In this document: one piece after another, positions 27,538-36,454 of the stretch | Layout of the letters: each line of letters starts with the position of its first letter | How positions within the stretch are numbered: the first letter of the stretch is position 1 | Assembly: GCF_003863965.1 (NCBI RefSeq) | Contig: NZ_RRCN01000001.1 | Coordinates: 6,755,071 to 6,819,070 of the forward strand | Origin: Paenibacillus oralis | GTDB lineage: Bacteria; Bacillota; Bacilli; Paenibacillales; Paenibacillaceae | Reading direction: 5' to 3' | DNA length: 64,000 bases | Notes under the pieces: model-generated | What the model was told of the DNA's origin: nothing | Database searches by the model: none | What the model saw: the letters and a program-made list of their open reading frames with translations, nothing else | Translations under genes and position numbers: made by a program

Positions 27538-28620
27538 TTATTTCCGCGCGGTTCCGGCTGCCCGCTGCGGCTCGGAGGAGGAATTGCGGTACACGCTCTC
27601 CACCGAAATCATGATTTTCTCCTGCGGCGCGCCCGGATAGGCTATCCGGTCCATCAGCTTCTTCACCGCCCGCTGGCCGAGATCCTCCTTCGGCACGTTG
27701 ATGGTCGTGATCGACGGGACGTTTTGCGCCGCGTCATCGATGTTGTCGAACCCGGTAACGGTGATATCTCCCGGGACCGATAAACCCAGCTCGTCCAAGA
27801 CGGAGCACACGTTCACGGCGATCGCGTCGTTTGCGCACACCAGCGCCGTCGGAAGGGAGCGCGCTTTTTTCCGGCGCTGAATCCAGGCGGCCACATCGTC
27901 ACGGAACGCGCCGGTCTCCACTCCTTCCAGCTTCAGCATCGGATCGTCAGCCCCTTGCGGGGTCAGGCCGTTCTCTTCCAAGGCGCTCCGAAAGCCGATC
28001 CACCGGTCGCGGAAGCTTCTCGAAAACGCGGAGCTTCCCGCGAAATGCAGCTCGCGGTGTCCCAAACCGATCAAGTGGTTGGTCAGCCTCGCCATGCCGT
28101 CCAGGTTGTTGGCAAAAACCGTATCGCACGGAATCAGCGGATCTTCATGGTCGACGAGCACCATCGGCAGTCCGCTTCGGTGCGCCTCGAGCAGCAGGGA
28201 GGTCGCGATCTGACCGACGCCCACCATGCCCAGAATGCCCTCCGGGTTCAGGATACTCATGAAGTTCTCCCCCCGCGGCTCCGAAATGATAATCATCCCG
28301 AGTCCCTGCTGCTCAAGCTCCCGGGATATCCCCTCCAGCAATTTCCCCCAATAAAGCGAATCCTTGTTTTGAAACCGGATATTGGGCATCAGCACCAGCA
28401 CCGATTGTTTGCCGGGGGACGCGGAAAGCTGCGGCCCTGGAGATACGTTTGTTTTAACGTACCCGTTCTTTTGATTAAAATAGCCAAGCCTGGAAGCGGC
28501 CTGAATGACCCGCTCCTTGGTAGTCTCGCTGACTCCGCCTTTACCGGACAAGGCCTTGGAGACGACGAACTTCGAGACGCCCAAATGATCGGCAATTTGC
28601 TGCATCGTAACTTTTTTCAA
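27538..28620 (-). CDS. LacI family transcriptional regulator (second)
   Basis: A 360-residue repressor with the helix-turn-helix VTMQQIADHLGVSKFVVSKAL and a PBP1-like effector domain (VLVLMPNIRFQNKDSLYWGKL, LVCANDAIAVNVCSVLDELG, VTGFDNIDDAAQNVPSITTINV). Starts at TTG (28620) with GGAGGT 11 bases upstream; no nearer ATG is placed well. It is convergent with the mannan trio and probably belongs to the same locus, giving dual control, but its target is not shown by position alone. TATAACA and TGTTATA inverted words lie in its upstream region (28679-28703). Confidence 0.88.
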   Translation of the reverse strand: MKKVTMQQIADHLGVSKFVVSKALSGKGGVSETTKERVIQAASRLGYFNQKNGYVKTNVSPGPQLSASPGKQSVLVLMPNIRFQNKDSLYWGKLLEGISRELEQQGLGMIIISEPRGENFMSILNPEGILGMVGVGQIATSLLLEAHRSGLPMVLVDHEDPLIPCDTVFANNLDGMARLTNHLIGLGHRELHFAGSSAFSRSFRDRWIGFRSALEENGLTPQGADDPMLKLEGVETGAFRDDVAAWIQRRKKARSLPTALVCANDAIAVNVCSVLDELGLSVPGDITVTGFDNIDDAAQNVPSITTINVPKEDLGQRAVKKLMDRIAYPGAPQEKIMISVESVYRNSSSEPQRAAGTARK

Positions 28621-28741
28621 GCGGATTCCTACCTCCGGAATAGTCTTACTAACGGTTCAAATAACAATCTAACAATAGTATAACAAAGCTCGCTCCTGTT
28701 ATAAACCGTAAATCCGTAAACTTCCCGGAGACCGTAACCCG

Positions 28742-29296
28742 TCATTCCGTCTGGTCGAATAAAGAGGCGACCCAATGGATGCTCTTTTGGGATGCCTGCT
28801 GCAGCAAATGCGCCGCTTTGTCGGCGAAGCGGTCCACGGTCGGCGGCGTTTGCGGCGGCAGCAGCAGATCCGCAGGCGTCTGCATGGCGGAATTTCCTCC
28901 GGATGGGCCGGTCTGACCTCCGTTCACCGAAGTGGAGCCAGGCGCGCCATTGCTTCCGGTTCCCGTTCCATACCCGCCGTTTGCGCCGTAGTAATTGTAG
29001 TTATAATTCCCATAGCCGTAACCTGCGCCGGTAGCCGCGCTCCCTCCCTGCCAGCCGGACCAGCCCGAAGCCGGGTTCGCTGGCCAAGCCGAGGAAGCGT
29101 AGCCCGGTACCCCGCCCCCGTAAGCCTGGGGAAGCTGGCCGTTTGCACCGTTTGCACCGTTTGCGCCGGCTTCGCCGCCGGAATAACCCGGACCGTATAC
29201 GGTTGCGGTCCCGCTATCCGCCAGTTGCATCCCCAACGTCACGCCCGCCGCTAGCAGAATGCCGTAAAGTAATGTTTTTCGCATCGTTTTGGCCAT
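28742..29296 (-). CDS. YqxA-like (DUF3679) membrane-anchored protein with Gly/Tyr/Asn-rich insert
   Basis: A 184-residue protein. The N-terminal membrane anchor MAKTMRKTLLYGILLAAGVTL, followed by GMQLADSG, resembles the YqxA/DUF3679 family, and the location next to spoIIP and gpr is where yqxA lies in Bacilli. Residues 30-130 are low complexity (GANGANGANG, YGYGNYNYNYYGANGGYGTG), which is unlike the short Bacillus protein; an amphipathic C-terminus (VDRFADKAAHLLQQASQK) follows. The ATG at 29296 has GGGAGG eleven bases upstream; a TTG six bases earlier is an alternative. The function is unknown, probably sporulation-related. Confidence 0.6.
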   Translation of the reverse strand: MAKTMRKTLLYGILLAAGVTLGMQLADSGTATVYGPGYSGGEAGANGANGANGQLPQAYGGGVPGYASSAWPANPASGWSGWQGGSAATGAGYGYGNYNYNYYGANGGYGTGTGSNGAPGSTSVNGGQTGPSGGNSAMQTPADLLLPPQTPPTVDRFADKAAHLLQQASQKSIHWVASLFDQTE

Positions 29297-29351
29297 AATC
29301 AAGCTGCCCTCCCGAATCTGAGCCTTTATTCCCTTTCAAGTTCTCATAACT

Positions 29352-30671
29352 CTATGACTTCTTGCTTGTCTGCGCCGTTTTGCCCGCTTCTTGCTTCCCG
29401 CCGCCTTTCGTCAAGGAGCCGGCTTTTTCCGCCTCTTGGCCTTCCCAATACAGGTCGGCAAGGATGCCGGCGAGCACTTTGGCGGTCCGATCGAGCTCCT
29501 CCCGGGTGTTGTCGATCCCGCCGATTTCGATCAGCACGCTGTTCGGCGACAGGGACTGGTTGTATTCCCCGTTGCCCTGCGAAGACGTTTTGCCCCAAAT
29601 GCCGCGCGAGATGCCGGGATACGACTTCTCCATGCGCTCGTGGATGGAGCTGGCAAAGGCTTCGTTTTTACGCCAATTTTCGTTGCCGTGTCCGATGATA
29701 AAATACACCTGTGCGTAGGACTGTCCGCCGATCGTCGTCGTCGTTTTGTCGTGACGCTGCGAATCGCGGTGAATGTCGATAAAATACTGGAGCTGCCCGT
29801 TTTCGGCCATCGCCGTTTTGACCGTCTCCCGCGAATATTTATATGAATAGTTGTAGTTGTAATTGCTTACTTTGGCCGCATAATTTTCGTACGAATGCAG
29901 CGTTGCCACGCCCTTCCGCTCAAGCTCCCTGGCCAGGAAATCGCCGACCAGGCTGACGTTTTTCATCTTTTCCGCGGAGCTCGGGTTGTCGACGTTCGAC
30001 CCCAGGACCGGATTATACGATTCCTGCGGGTGGGAGTGGTAGATCATGACGATGTTTTTGTTGCCGGGTTTGACCGAAGGCTCCTCCGCGTCCTCCTTCC
30101 CCGGATCCTGAGCATCGGGAGCACCGCCATTCCCCGGCGCGCCTTCCCCGGCGTCTCCGCTTGGGTTCGTCCCTCCCTGGCCTTCCTCGTCCGGCTCCTG
30201 ATGATCCGGGGCGCTCCCTTGCGCCCCTGTTCCGGGCCGGTAATCTTCAGGCGCCTGCGCCAGCCCGTTGCCCGATCCGGTCCGCAGCAAAATCGGGCTG
30301 TCCGCGCCAAGTCCCGGCACCTCGCGGGCAACCAGGCTTTTCGGATCGGACGGGTTCACGTCGGTCAACAGTTGGAACACGAAATTCGTCATGTGTCTTC
30401 CCGAAATCGCGGGCGTTTCGTCGGATGGGGCCGCATGCGGAAGCTCCATCCCGACCATCTCCATAAAGAAACCGCTGGACAGGGAAGCCGCAAGCCCCTT
30501 CATCGAAGAAACCGGCGAGGTGTTGAGCTGTTTCTCGGCAATCCCGAATACCCCAAGCAGAATAAAAAATACGACCGACATCACCGTCATCAGCAAAAAG
30601 GTCCTCCCCATCGCCAGCACATAAAGCAGGTTCCGTCTTAGTTTCGCAATGTTCAATGCTCTAAATTTCAT
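29352..30671 (-). CDS. spoIIP: Stage II sporulation protein P (SpoIIP)
   Basis: A peptidoglycan amidase/endopeptidase that works with SpoIID and SpoIIM during engulfment. It has 439 residues: an N-terminal membrane segment (about residues 20-45), the conserved extracytoplasmic part, a Gly/Pro/Asp-rich linker of about 70 residues (roughly 145-215), then the catalytic domain with IYHSHPQESYNP, DIHRDSQRHDKTT and NSVLIEIGGIDNT. The ATG at 30671 has GGAGGA about ten bases upstream. It follows gpr on the same strand, the standard order. Confidence 0.95.
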   Translation of the reverse strand: MKFRALNIAKLRRNLLYVLAMGRTFLLMTVMSVVFFILLGVFGIAEKQLNTSPVSSMKGLAASLSSGFFMEMVGMELPHAAPSDETPAISGRHMTNFVFQLLTDVNPSDPKSLVAREVPGLGADSPILLRTGSGNGLAQAPEDYRPGTGAQGSAPDHQEPDEEGQGGTNPSGDAGEGAPGNGGAPDAQDPGKEDAEEPSVKPGNKNIVMIYHSHPQESYNPVLGSNVDNPSSAEKMKNVSLVGDFLARELERKGVATLHSYENYAAKVSNYNYNYSYKYSRETVKTAMAENGQLQYFIDIHRDSQRHDKTTTTIGGQSYAQVYFIIGHGNENWRKNEAFASSIHERMEKSYPGISRGIWGKTSSQGNGEYNQSLSPNSVLIEIGGIDNTREELDRTAKVLAGILADLYWEGQEAEKAGSLTKGGGKQEAGKTAQTSKKS

Positions 30672-30757
30672 TTTCGCATGTCCTCCTCCAGCCGCTTTCA
30701 AACTTCATATCCCAAATCTATGAACCTATTTGCTAGGGTAGAACCTCAAATTCTCCC

Positions 30758-30793
30758 AAAAAAAAAGAAATCCGCTAGATTTGGCTAGCGGAT
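30758..30793 (-). terminator. Rho-independent terminator of gpr
   Basis: ATCCGCTAG (30770-30778) pairs with CTAGCGGAT (30785-30793); on the minus strand it is followed by TTTCTTTTTTTTT. gpr and spoIIP are therefore largely separate units. Confidence 0.85.
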
Positions 30794-30855
30794 CTTGTTC
30801 ACCGGTTTGTAAAAACCGTGTTCAGTTTTTGAGTTTGGGGGGCGGCTGCTCGGAA

Positions 30856-31872
30856 TCAATGAGTATAGGACGCTACGTTTTCCGGCGTAACGGCTTCGTG
30901 CAGGGAGATGTTGAGCCCGCTTGCGATCACGTTCGCGACATCCTCGATAAATTCGTCGATCTCCTTTGGCGTGACGATGAGGTCATGGCCGAGCGGGTCC
31001 AGCACCTCTTTGACGAGTCCCAATCTTTCGTTTTCGCTGAGCTCGGTAAGCAAACCCATGATCTGCTTCGTTTGCGACTGCTTCCCTTCACCGGCTTCCT
31101 GATTGAAATGCGACTTCATCAAATCGAAGACATTGTTCACGATCGTGGAAGCGTAGCAAACCGTGGGTACGCCGATCGCGATGCACGGGATGCCGAGAAT
31201 CTCCTTCGTCAGCCCCCTTCTTTTATTGCCGATGCCGGATCCGGGGTGGATGCCGATATCGGCGATTTGAATCGTTGTGTTCACCCGCTCGAGCGAACGG
31301 GAAGCCAGCGCGTCGATCGCGATGATCAGATCGGGCCGGGTCCGGTCCACGATGCCCTGCACCACTTCGCTCGATTCGATGCCGGTAACCCCCAGCACCC
31401 CGGGGGCAACGGCGCTGACCTGACGGTACCCCGGGGCCACCTGATCCGGCGCGAGCTCAAAGTAATGGCGGGTCACCAGCACGTTTTCCACGACTAAAGG
31501 GCCCAGGGCGTCAGGCGTCACATTCCAGTTCCCGAGCCCGACGACCAGCGTCTTGGCGTTGCTGCCGATGCCGATTTTATTTAAAAAGGCGGTGAATTCT
31601 TTGGCAAAAGCGGCGGAAACCTTCTCCTGCAGTTCGGTATCCTGATTGCGAAGCCCCGGAACCTCGATCGTAATATAGTGGCCTTTGACCTTTCCGATTT
31701 GCCGCGAGGCAGCTTCATTGGTCACGTCAAGCCGGGTGATTTTAATGCCGTCCTCCTCGGTTACGTCCTCGCTTAGGCCTTGCACCGGCCCGCCGTGAGC
31801 CGTTTCGGCCATCTCCTTCGCTTCAACGGCCAGATCGGTACGCACGGAATATTCCCGTAAATCCAAATCCAT
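30856..31872 (-). CDS. gpr: Germination protease GPR
   Basis: An aspartic-type protease that degrades small acid-soluble spore proteins at germination; it is made as a zymogen in the forespore. It has 338 residues starting MDLDLREYSVRTDLAVEA; the propeptide cleavage region is near this N-terminus. Family segments: VGLGNWNVTPDALGP, VAPGVLGVTGIESSE, IAIDALASRS and IHPGSGIGNKRRGL. GGAGGT is eight bases before the ATG. A SigG-type promoter lies upstream at 31905-31935. Confidence 0.96.
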   Translation of the reverse strand: MDLDLREYSVRTDLAVEAKEMAETAHGGPVQGLSEDVTEEDGIKITRLDVTNEAASRQIGKVKGHYITIEVPGLRNQDTELQEKVSAAFAKEFTAFLNKIGIGSNAKTLVVGLGNWNVTPDALGPLVVENVLVTRHYFELAPDQVAPGYRQVSAVAPGVLGVTGIESSEVVQGIVDRTRPDLIIAIDALASRSLERVNTTIQIADIGIHPGSGIGNKRRGLTKEILGIPCIAIGVPTVCYASTIVNNVFDLMKSHFNQEAGEGKQSQTKQIMGLLTELSENERLGLVKEVLDPLGHDLIVTPKEIDEFIEDVANVIASGLNISLHEAVTPENVASYTH

Positions 31873-31904
31873 CCCATAAGACCTCCATTTCCTCTAGTTG
31901 CCTT

Positions 31905-31935
31905 TATTGTGCGGGAGAGGCAAAGCGATTATTCA
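31905..31935 (-). promoter_or_regulatory. Forespore SigG/SigF-type promoter of gpr
   Basis: TGAATA (complement 31930-31935), 18 bases, CACAATA (complement 31905-31911). This fits the SigG pattern TGnATA and CATAnTA with two mismatches. Known control of gpr by SigF/SigG in Bacillus supports it. Confidence 0.6.
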
Positions 31936-31967
31936 TCCGCTCATCGATCCTTGCACCCATGAATTTA

Positions 31968-31996
31968 TTGCTTTTTACGGGGCTGCGTGATAAAAT
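31968..31996 (+). promoter_or_regulatory. Sigma-A promoter of rpsT
   Basis: TTGCTT (31968-31973), 17 bases, TAAAAT (31991-31996), 54 bases before the rpsT start and divergent from the gpr promoter. Confidence 0.6.
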
Positions 31997-32050
31997 GTTT
32001 TAAGTTGTGAATCATCTGGGATGATATATGCTTTACAGGAGGTGAATGCA

Positions 32051-32326
32051 ATGCCTAACATTAAATCCGCAATCAAACGTGTGAAAACAAACGAAAAGCG
32101 CCGCGCGCTCAACGCTTCGCAAAAATCCGCCCTGCGTACGGCCGTGAAAGCTGCCGACAGCGCTCTGGCGACTAACGAAGTCGAAGCAGCCAAAACTGCT
32201 TTAGCCGCTGCTACCAAAAAATTGGACAAAGCCGTAACGAAAGGCCTGATCCACAAAAACGCAGCAGCCCGCAAGAAATCCCGCTTGGCTAAAAAATTGA
32301 ACGCCCTTACGTCCCAACAAGCGTAA
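32051..32326 (+). CDS. rpsT: 30S ribosomal protein S20
   Basis: A 91-residue, Lys/Ala-rich helical protein of the small subunit. It begins [18 protein letters not shown] and contains [21 protein letters not shown], both diagnostic. The ATG at 32051 follows GGAGGTG. Single-gene unit on the plus strand between gpr and holA, as in Bacilli, with a strong terminator. Confidence 0.98.
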   Translation: MPNIKSAIKRVKTNEKRRALNASQKSALRTAVKAADSALATNEVEAAKTALAAATKKLDKAVTKGLIHKNAAARKKSRLAKKLNALTSQQA

Positions 32327-32370
32327 GCGCCGTTATTTATAAGAGCATTTAACAACTAAGCGCAAAAAAA

Positions 32371-32399
32371 CCTGAACGATTTTCGTTCAGGTTTTTTTT
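32371..32399 (+). terminator. Rho-independent terminator of rpsT
   Basis: CCTGAACGA (32371-32379) pairs with TCGTTCAGG (32383-32391), with eight T after it and seven A before it. Confidence 0.92.
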
Positions 32400-33085
32400 G
32401 GTTCCTTTCCTTTCGGGCCCTCCCTTTTCGGGGGTTCGGGTTGTTCTTGCTGCCGGCGCCCCGCTTGGAGGCTAACGGACCTGGACGCCCTTATTGGCCT
32501 GAAAAGGCGCCGTTTTCATTTCTAAGGGACTAGTAGAATGATCCGGAAATAATATGGCTTATCTGCGGACAGGGGCCATGGATCGCTTTGTTCTATATTA
32601 GTCTCGTGCTCAGTATCGTCCGTCCCCATAAAATAGCGGAACTTTAGGGTCTTATTTTCCGAATGTGAGCCTATTCATCACGATAGGGGAACTTTTGGGT
32701 CTTATTTTTCAATGAACAGGTCGAAAGGCGGCCTTTCGCCACTAAATCGTGAACATAGCGCCATAAAATTCCCCTATTTCACGCTACATGGGGGGGATCA
32801 CTGAAATAGCGCCCTTTTTTTCCTTTAAGTTGTCACCCGAGATTTTCAATAGGCTAATTTTTCCGTTTTCTCAAGTCTTCACTTGCATCATGCTAACGTT
32901 ATTTCCAAAATCGTCTACTAGAGAGCCGCTATTAGCTCGAAAAAGGCCGGATTCGTGCATTTTAGTACATTTTGAAACCGTTGATTTCATCGAAATAGCG
33001 GCGCTGGAGTCCGTTAGGATTCGCCTTACACGTTATTTCCGGATCGTTCTGCCAGCTCCGGCCGGAAGCGGCGTGTACGTGCAGG
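32400..33085. repeat. Gene-free 0.7 kb with two degenerate intergenic repeat families
   Basis: A CTAACGGACxxxGGCG-type unit occurs at about 32471-32520, similar to units at 39535-39620. From 32620 to 33010 there are repeated AAATAGCG / CATAAAATTCCCCTATTT units in both orientations, similar to 15165-15350. No reading frame with a ribosome binding site or codon-like composition is present. Confidence 0.5.
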
Positions 33086-34105
33086 TCATGCCCCCAATTT
33101 AAGCAAAAACAGCTCCAAACCAAGCACTTTGTCAACGCCGCCGCTTTTCATCCGGTAATCCAGTTCGGCGAGATCGGAGATGATTTCCCGCAGCCGCCCG
33201 GCTTCGAACTTCCGCGCCTGCTCGCCGGCCAGCTTGACGACGTAAGGGTGCAGGCCGAGCTGCGAGGCGATTTGCTGCTGCGAGTAGCTTTGCCGGCCCA
33301 GATCCTTCACCTGCATCATAATCCGGAACTGGCGGGCGATCAGCGCCGCGATCTTGATCGGTTCTTCACGCTGCTTAAGCAGCTCGTAGAAAATGCCAAG
33401 CGCCTTCTCCAGCCGCAGCGCGGCGATATGCTCGACCATCACAAACACGTTCTGCTCCGTGCTGCGGGCGACAAGCTGCTCAACGGCGGCCGTGTCGATC
33501 GTGCCCCCGGCTCCGGCGTACAGGCACAGCTTGTCCGCCTCCGCCACCAGCGCGGCCATGTGCACGCCGCCGGCCGCGATCAGCGCCTCCGCGGCTTCCT
33601 TGCCGATCCGGCAGCCGCGCTTCTCCACCTCGTGAACGACCCACTGCACGAGTTCGGCCCCGCCCAGCGGCATAAACGACAAGGCCGTTCCGGAAGCCTT
33701 CATCGCCTTCACGATCTTTTTACGTTCGTCCAGCTTCTCAGCGTATACGACAAACACGATCACGCTATGCTCCGCCGGATTGCTGATATACGCCTGCAGC
33801 GCCTCCAGCTTGTGCTCGATTTTGCCGCCCTCTTTGCCCGCCGTAAACAACCCGGCGTCGCGGACGACGATCAGCTTGCGCTCGACGAGAAAAGGCAGCG
33901 TCTCGGCCTCCTCCACCACCGCTTCAATCGGCGTCTCCGCCAGATCGAACACCGCCATGGCGAAGTCCTTCTGGTCCCGGTCGACCAGCTTGTCCTGCAG
34001 CAGCCCGACAAACTCCTGCATTTGATATTTCTCCGTGCCATAGCATAAATATAACGGGGAGATGCGCCCCTGTTTGATATCCTTTACCGCTGTTTTTGCG
34101 TCCAA
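33086..34105 (-). CDS. holA: DNA polymerase III subunit delta
   Basis: Clamp-loader delta subunit that opens the sliding clamp. It has 339 residues starting MDAKTAVKDIKQGRISPLYLCYG. Typical segments: YQMQEFVGLLQDKL, ETLPFLVERKLIVVRDAG, and the C-terminal collar domain with FYELLKQREEPIKIAALIARQFRIMMQVKDL. Position between rpsT and comEC matches Firmicute gene order. Confidence 0.95.
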   Translation of the reverse strand: MDAKTAVKDIKQGRISPLYLCYGTEKYQMQEFVGLLQDKLVDRDQKDFAMAVFDLAETPIEAVVEEAETLPFLVERKLIVVRDAGLFTAGKEGGKIEHKLEALQAYISNPAEHSVIVFVVYAEKLDERKKIVKAMKASGTALSFMPLGGAELVQWVVHEVEKRGCRIGKEAAEALIAAGGVHMAALVAEADKLCLYAGAGGTIDTAAVEQLVARSTEQNVFVMVEHIAALRLEKALGIFYELLKQREEPIKIAALIARQFRIMMQVKDLGRQSYSQQQIASQLGLHPYVVKLAGEQARKFEAGRLREIISDLAELDYRMKSGGVDKVLGLELFLLKLGA

Positions 34106-34191
34106 TTCGGCCTCTCCTTCCGCAAACGCATTGCCTATTCCTTATGATACTTCGAAATCGGCCAATAGTCCAAGTCCGGCGCCAAAAGCAA

Positions 34192-34230
34192 ACAGAGAGA
34201 CCTCTGCCTCGCGGCGAAAGGTCCCTCTGT
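34192..34230 (-). terminator. Terminator after the anti-sigma gene
   Basis: ACAGAGAGACCT and AGGTCCCTCTGT pair at 11 of 12 positions around a 15-base loop; the minus strand continues with TTTGCTTTT. The rest of the 311-base gap 34106-34416 holds nothing I recognise. Confidence 0.65.
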
Positions 34231-34416
34231 CCCAGAACATCTATATAAACGCGGGCAGAAAAGCTCTAGAAACTTTCCCGCCTGCGGTCATACGACGATC
34301 AGGGTTCCAATCCTTTGTCTCTATATTTATAACCTATTCCATATCTCCCAAAAAGGTGACTGCCTTAATGCACTTGCCCCGCCCAATTTTGTGAGTTTCT
34401 TTGTCTGATTGAGCGC

Positions 34417-35706
34417 TTACGGCTGATCAGTTGAGCTGCCATTTGTGGAGGCTCCATTTGTAGAGGCTCCGTTCGTAGAAGCTCCGTTCGTGGAGGTAGC
34501 GTCCGTGGAAGCCCCGTTCGCGGAAGTATCCGCCTTGGATGCCGCCTCGACCGAATGGCTTGTCACGGTTCCATCTTTTGCAGTCTCATAGGTAAAAGTT
34601 TTGCTGTCCTGCGACCATTCGCCCTGAACCCATTCTCCACCCAGCGTATGATCGGAAACAAGCGTTTTTTTCTGATCGGACTCTTTTTTGTAAATATACA
34701 GATGTCCGTCCTTCACCTCAGCCTCGTAAGCTCCGTCCGGAGAAGCCCAGGTAGTCGGGGCTTTAGGCGTGGCGGCAAACCCCATCATCGATTGATTCGG
34801 ATCCGCTTCATTGACGATACCCTGCTGCACAACCCCCGGTTGCAGGGTCTTTCCGGCATCACCGTTCGCAGCACCGGAGGTTCCGGGCCGGTCGCCCGAC
34901 GCTTCGGTATTATCCGCCCCGTTCTGAGCCGGTCCTCCTCCGCCATTGCTTGCCAGAGCGCCGGTCGCGTCAGCCAGCGCTTCTTCCTCCGGGGTTTCCT
35001 TCCCCTTGGCAGGATCGCCGGAATCCGGAGCGTCCGCTGTCCCTTTCTCGGGATGACTCCCGGTTTCGCCACTGTTTGCGGAGGACTTATGTTCTTCTTC
35101 AGGCGGAGCCGTCTGCGCCGGATCGCTTGACCCGCTTTGACCGCCGGCCGAGCCCGCATCTGCCCCATCCTTGCTTATGAACAGCCGGGCGATATCCTCC
35201 GGTTCGTCCGCCGCCCCCGCATCGTCCGCGCTTTGCGATTGATCGCTTGCGCTCTTCAAGGCGATTTCGGCGCTGGGAACCGTTCGCGGCTCATACTGAT
35301 AAATAAACACGCCCAAAATCAACGCCGCCGCCACGCTAAGCGACCCGTACCGATAAATGCGGGCGCGGCGCGAAGCTGGGCCTTGCTCGCGTTCCTGCTT
35401 GCCGCTGCGGCTCAGCGCAGGGGAGCTTTCGGTCATCATCGGCAGGGCGTCCATTTCGGATACGCTGCCTTCCCGGCGGGCCTGATCGATCGCGTCCAAT
35501 TGCGGAAGAATCGCATCAACCAGGCTGTAATTCGGGACGACCTTCGGCAGATCCTCGAGCTGCGCGGACAGCTTGTTCAGCCATTCAAACTGCTCGGCGC
35601 AATCCTGGCAATGATGAATATGTTCAAACAAAAGAGAAGTTTCCTCTTCGTTCAAATCCCGATCGAGATAACGATTCATCCATTCCACCGCCTCCTGGCA
35701 ATTCAT
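34417..35706 (-). CDS. Anti-sigma factor with zinc-finger (zf-HC2) domain and long repetitive tail
   Basis: A 429-residue single-pass membrane protein. The cytoplasmic N-terminus holds the zinc-binding HIHHCQDC motif (HxxxCxxC) of ZAS-type anti-sigma factors; one membrane helix lies near residue 122 (YGSLSVAAALILGVFIYQY). About 170 residues rich in Ser, Gly, Ala and Asp follow, then a small beta-rich segment (WASPDGAYEAEVKDGHLYIY) and a tail of STNGA repeats encoded by 15-bp repeats. Its start overlaps the sigma-factor stop by four bases (ATGA), so the pair is translationally coupled. The extracellular part probably senses envelope stress. Confidence 0.87.
   Translation of the reverse strand: MNCQEAVEWMNRYLDRDLNEEETSLLFEHIHHCQDCAEQFEWLNKLSAQLEDLPKVVPNYSLVDAILPQLDAIDQARREGSVSEMDALPMMTESSPALSRSGKQEREQGPASRRARIYRYGSLSVAAALILGVFIYQYEPRTVPSAEIALKSASDQSQSADDAGAADEPEDIARLFISKDGADAGSAGGQSGSSDPAQTAPPEEEHKSSANSGETGSHPEKGTADAPDSGDPAKGKETPEEEALADATGALASNGGGGPAQNGADNTEASGDRPGTSGAANGDAGKTLQPGVVQQGIVNEADPNQSMMGFAATPKAPTTWASPDGAYEAEVKDGHLYIYKKESDQKKTLVSDHTLGGEWVQGEWSQDSKTFTYETAKDGTVTSHSVEAASKADTSANGASTDATSTNGASTNGASTNGASTNGSSTDQP
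34433..34522 (-). repeat. 15-bp tandem repeat (about six units) encoding STNGA
   Basis: Units of the form GAGGCTCCATTTGTA recur with a 15-base period at the 3' end of the anti-sigma gene, in frame. They encode Ser-Thr-Asn-Gly-Ala repeats, with copies differing at one to four positions. Confidence 0.75.
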
Positions 35707-36251
35707 CCTGATACACCACCTTTCTGATAATCTCGAAGTAAATGCTGCAGCTGCTGCCTGGCCCTAAACAGATAGGATTTAACGGTGTTCAGGGGCAGGT
35801 TCAGACTATCGGCAATTTCGTTATAGGAAAAGTCCTGCAAATATCTCAGTACAACCACCGACCTGTGATGCTCCGGGAGCTGCTCGATCGCGGTGCGGAT
35901 ATCCTCGGCCAAATAGCCGGACATCACCTCCCGCTCAACGCTGTCGTTGCCCTGAAACACCATTTCATGCTCTTCGATCGAAACCGTCGGTTTGTTCCTT
36001 CGAAATTTGTCAATGCAGATGTTCGTCACGATTCGCTGCACCCAAGTTTTAAATTGAGCTTTCTCCTCATATGAATCAATTTTGGTATAAATGCGGATCA
36101 GCGCCTCTTGAGCGGCGTCGTGCGCATCCTGCTCGTTATTTAATATATAATAGGCTGTCCGGTACACATGCTGTTCAATCTCTCGCAATAGGGTGATTAG
36201 AGCGTCGCGATCGCCCTCTTGAGCGGCTCTGATGAGACCTTGCTCCACCAC
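35703..36251 (-). CDS. ECF-subfamily RNA polymerase sigma factor
   Basis: A 182-residue sigma-70 group 4 factor. Region 2: AYYILNNEQDAHDAAQEALIRIY and FKTWVQRIVTNICIDKFRR; region 4: LPEHHRSVVVLRYLQDFSYNEIADSLNLP with the helix-turn-helix NTVKSYLFRARQQL. GTG start with GGGGGAG close upstream (two GTGs in tandem). It overlaps the anti-sigma gene. A likely self-recognised promoter is at 36279-36307. The regulon is unknown. Confidence 0.93.
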   Translation of the reverse strand: MVEQGLIRAAQEGDRDALITLLREIEQHVYRTAYYILNNEQDAHDAAQEALIRIYTKIDSYEEKAQFKTWVQRIVTNICIDKFRRNKPTVSIEEHEMVFQGNDSVEREVMSGYLAEDIRTAIEQLPEHHRSVVVLRYLQDFSYNEIADSLNLPLNTVKSYLFRARQQLQHLLRDYQKGGVSG

Positions 36252-36278
36252 AAAGGCTCCCCCTTCCTTGCAACTACT

Positions 36279-36307
36279 CAGACGCTAGCGTCCGACAAAA
36301 TGTTGCA
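36279..36307 (-). promoter_or_regulatory. Candidate autoregulatory ECF promoter
   Basis: TGCAAC (complement 36302-36307), 17 bases, CGTCTG (complement 36279-36284). The AAC plus CGTC pattern is that of ECF sigma promoters, 28 bases before the sigma gene. Confidence 0.5.
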
Positions 36308-36396
36308 ATGTTGTTACTATTTTAGAAAAATATTTATTTGGAATAAAAAAGTCCGTGAACCCTGCATATCCCATTAATCTCACCTAAGAATACCAA

Positions 36397-36446
36397 AAAA
36401 AACAGGACCCGTCATCCATGCTTCCACGCGGCCTGACGAAATCCCG
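36397..36446 (-). terminator. Probable terminator of comEC
   Basis: On the minus strand a GGA...CGTCA arm pairs with TGACG...TCC and is followed by TGTTTTTTTT. It ends the comEA-comEB-comEC run before the sigma-factor gene. Confidence 0.6.
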
Positions 36447-36454
36447 GAGAATCA

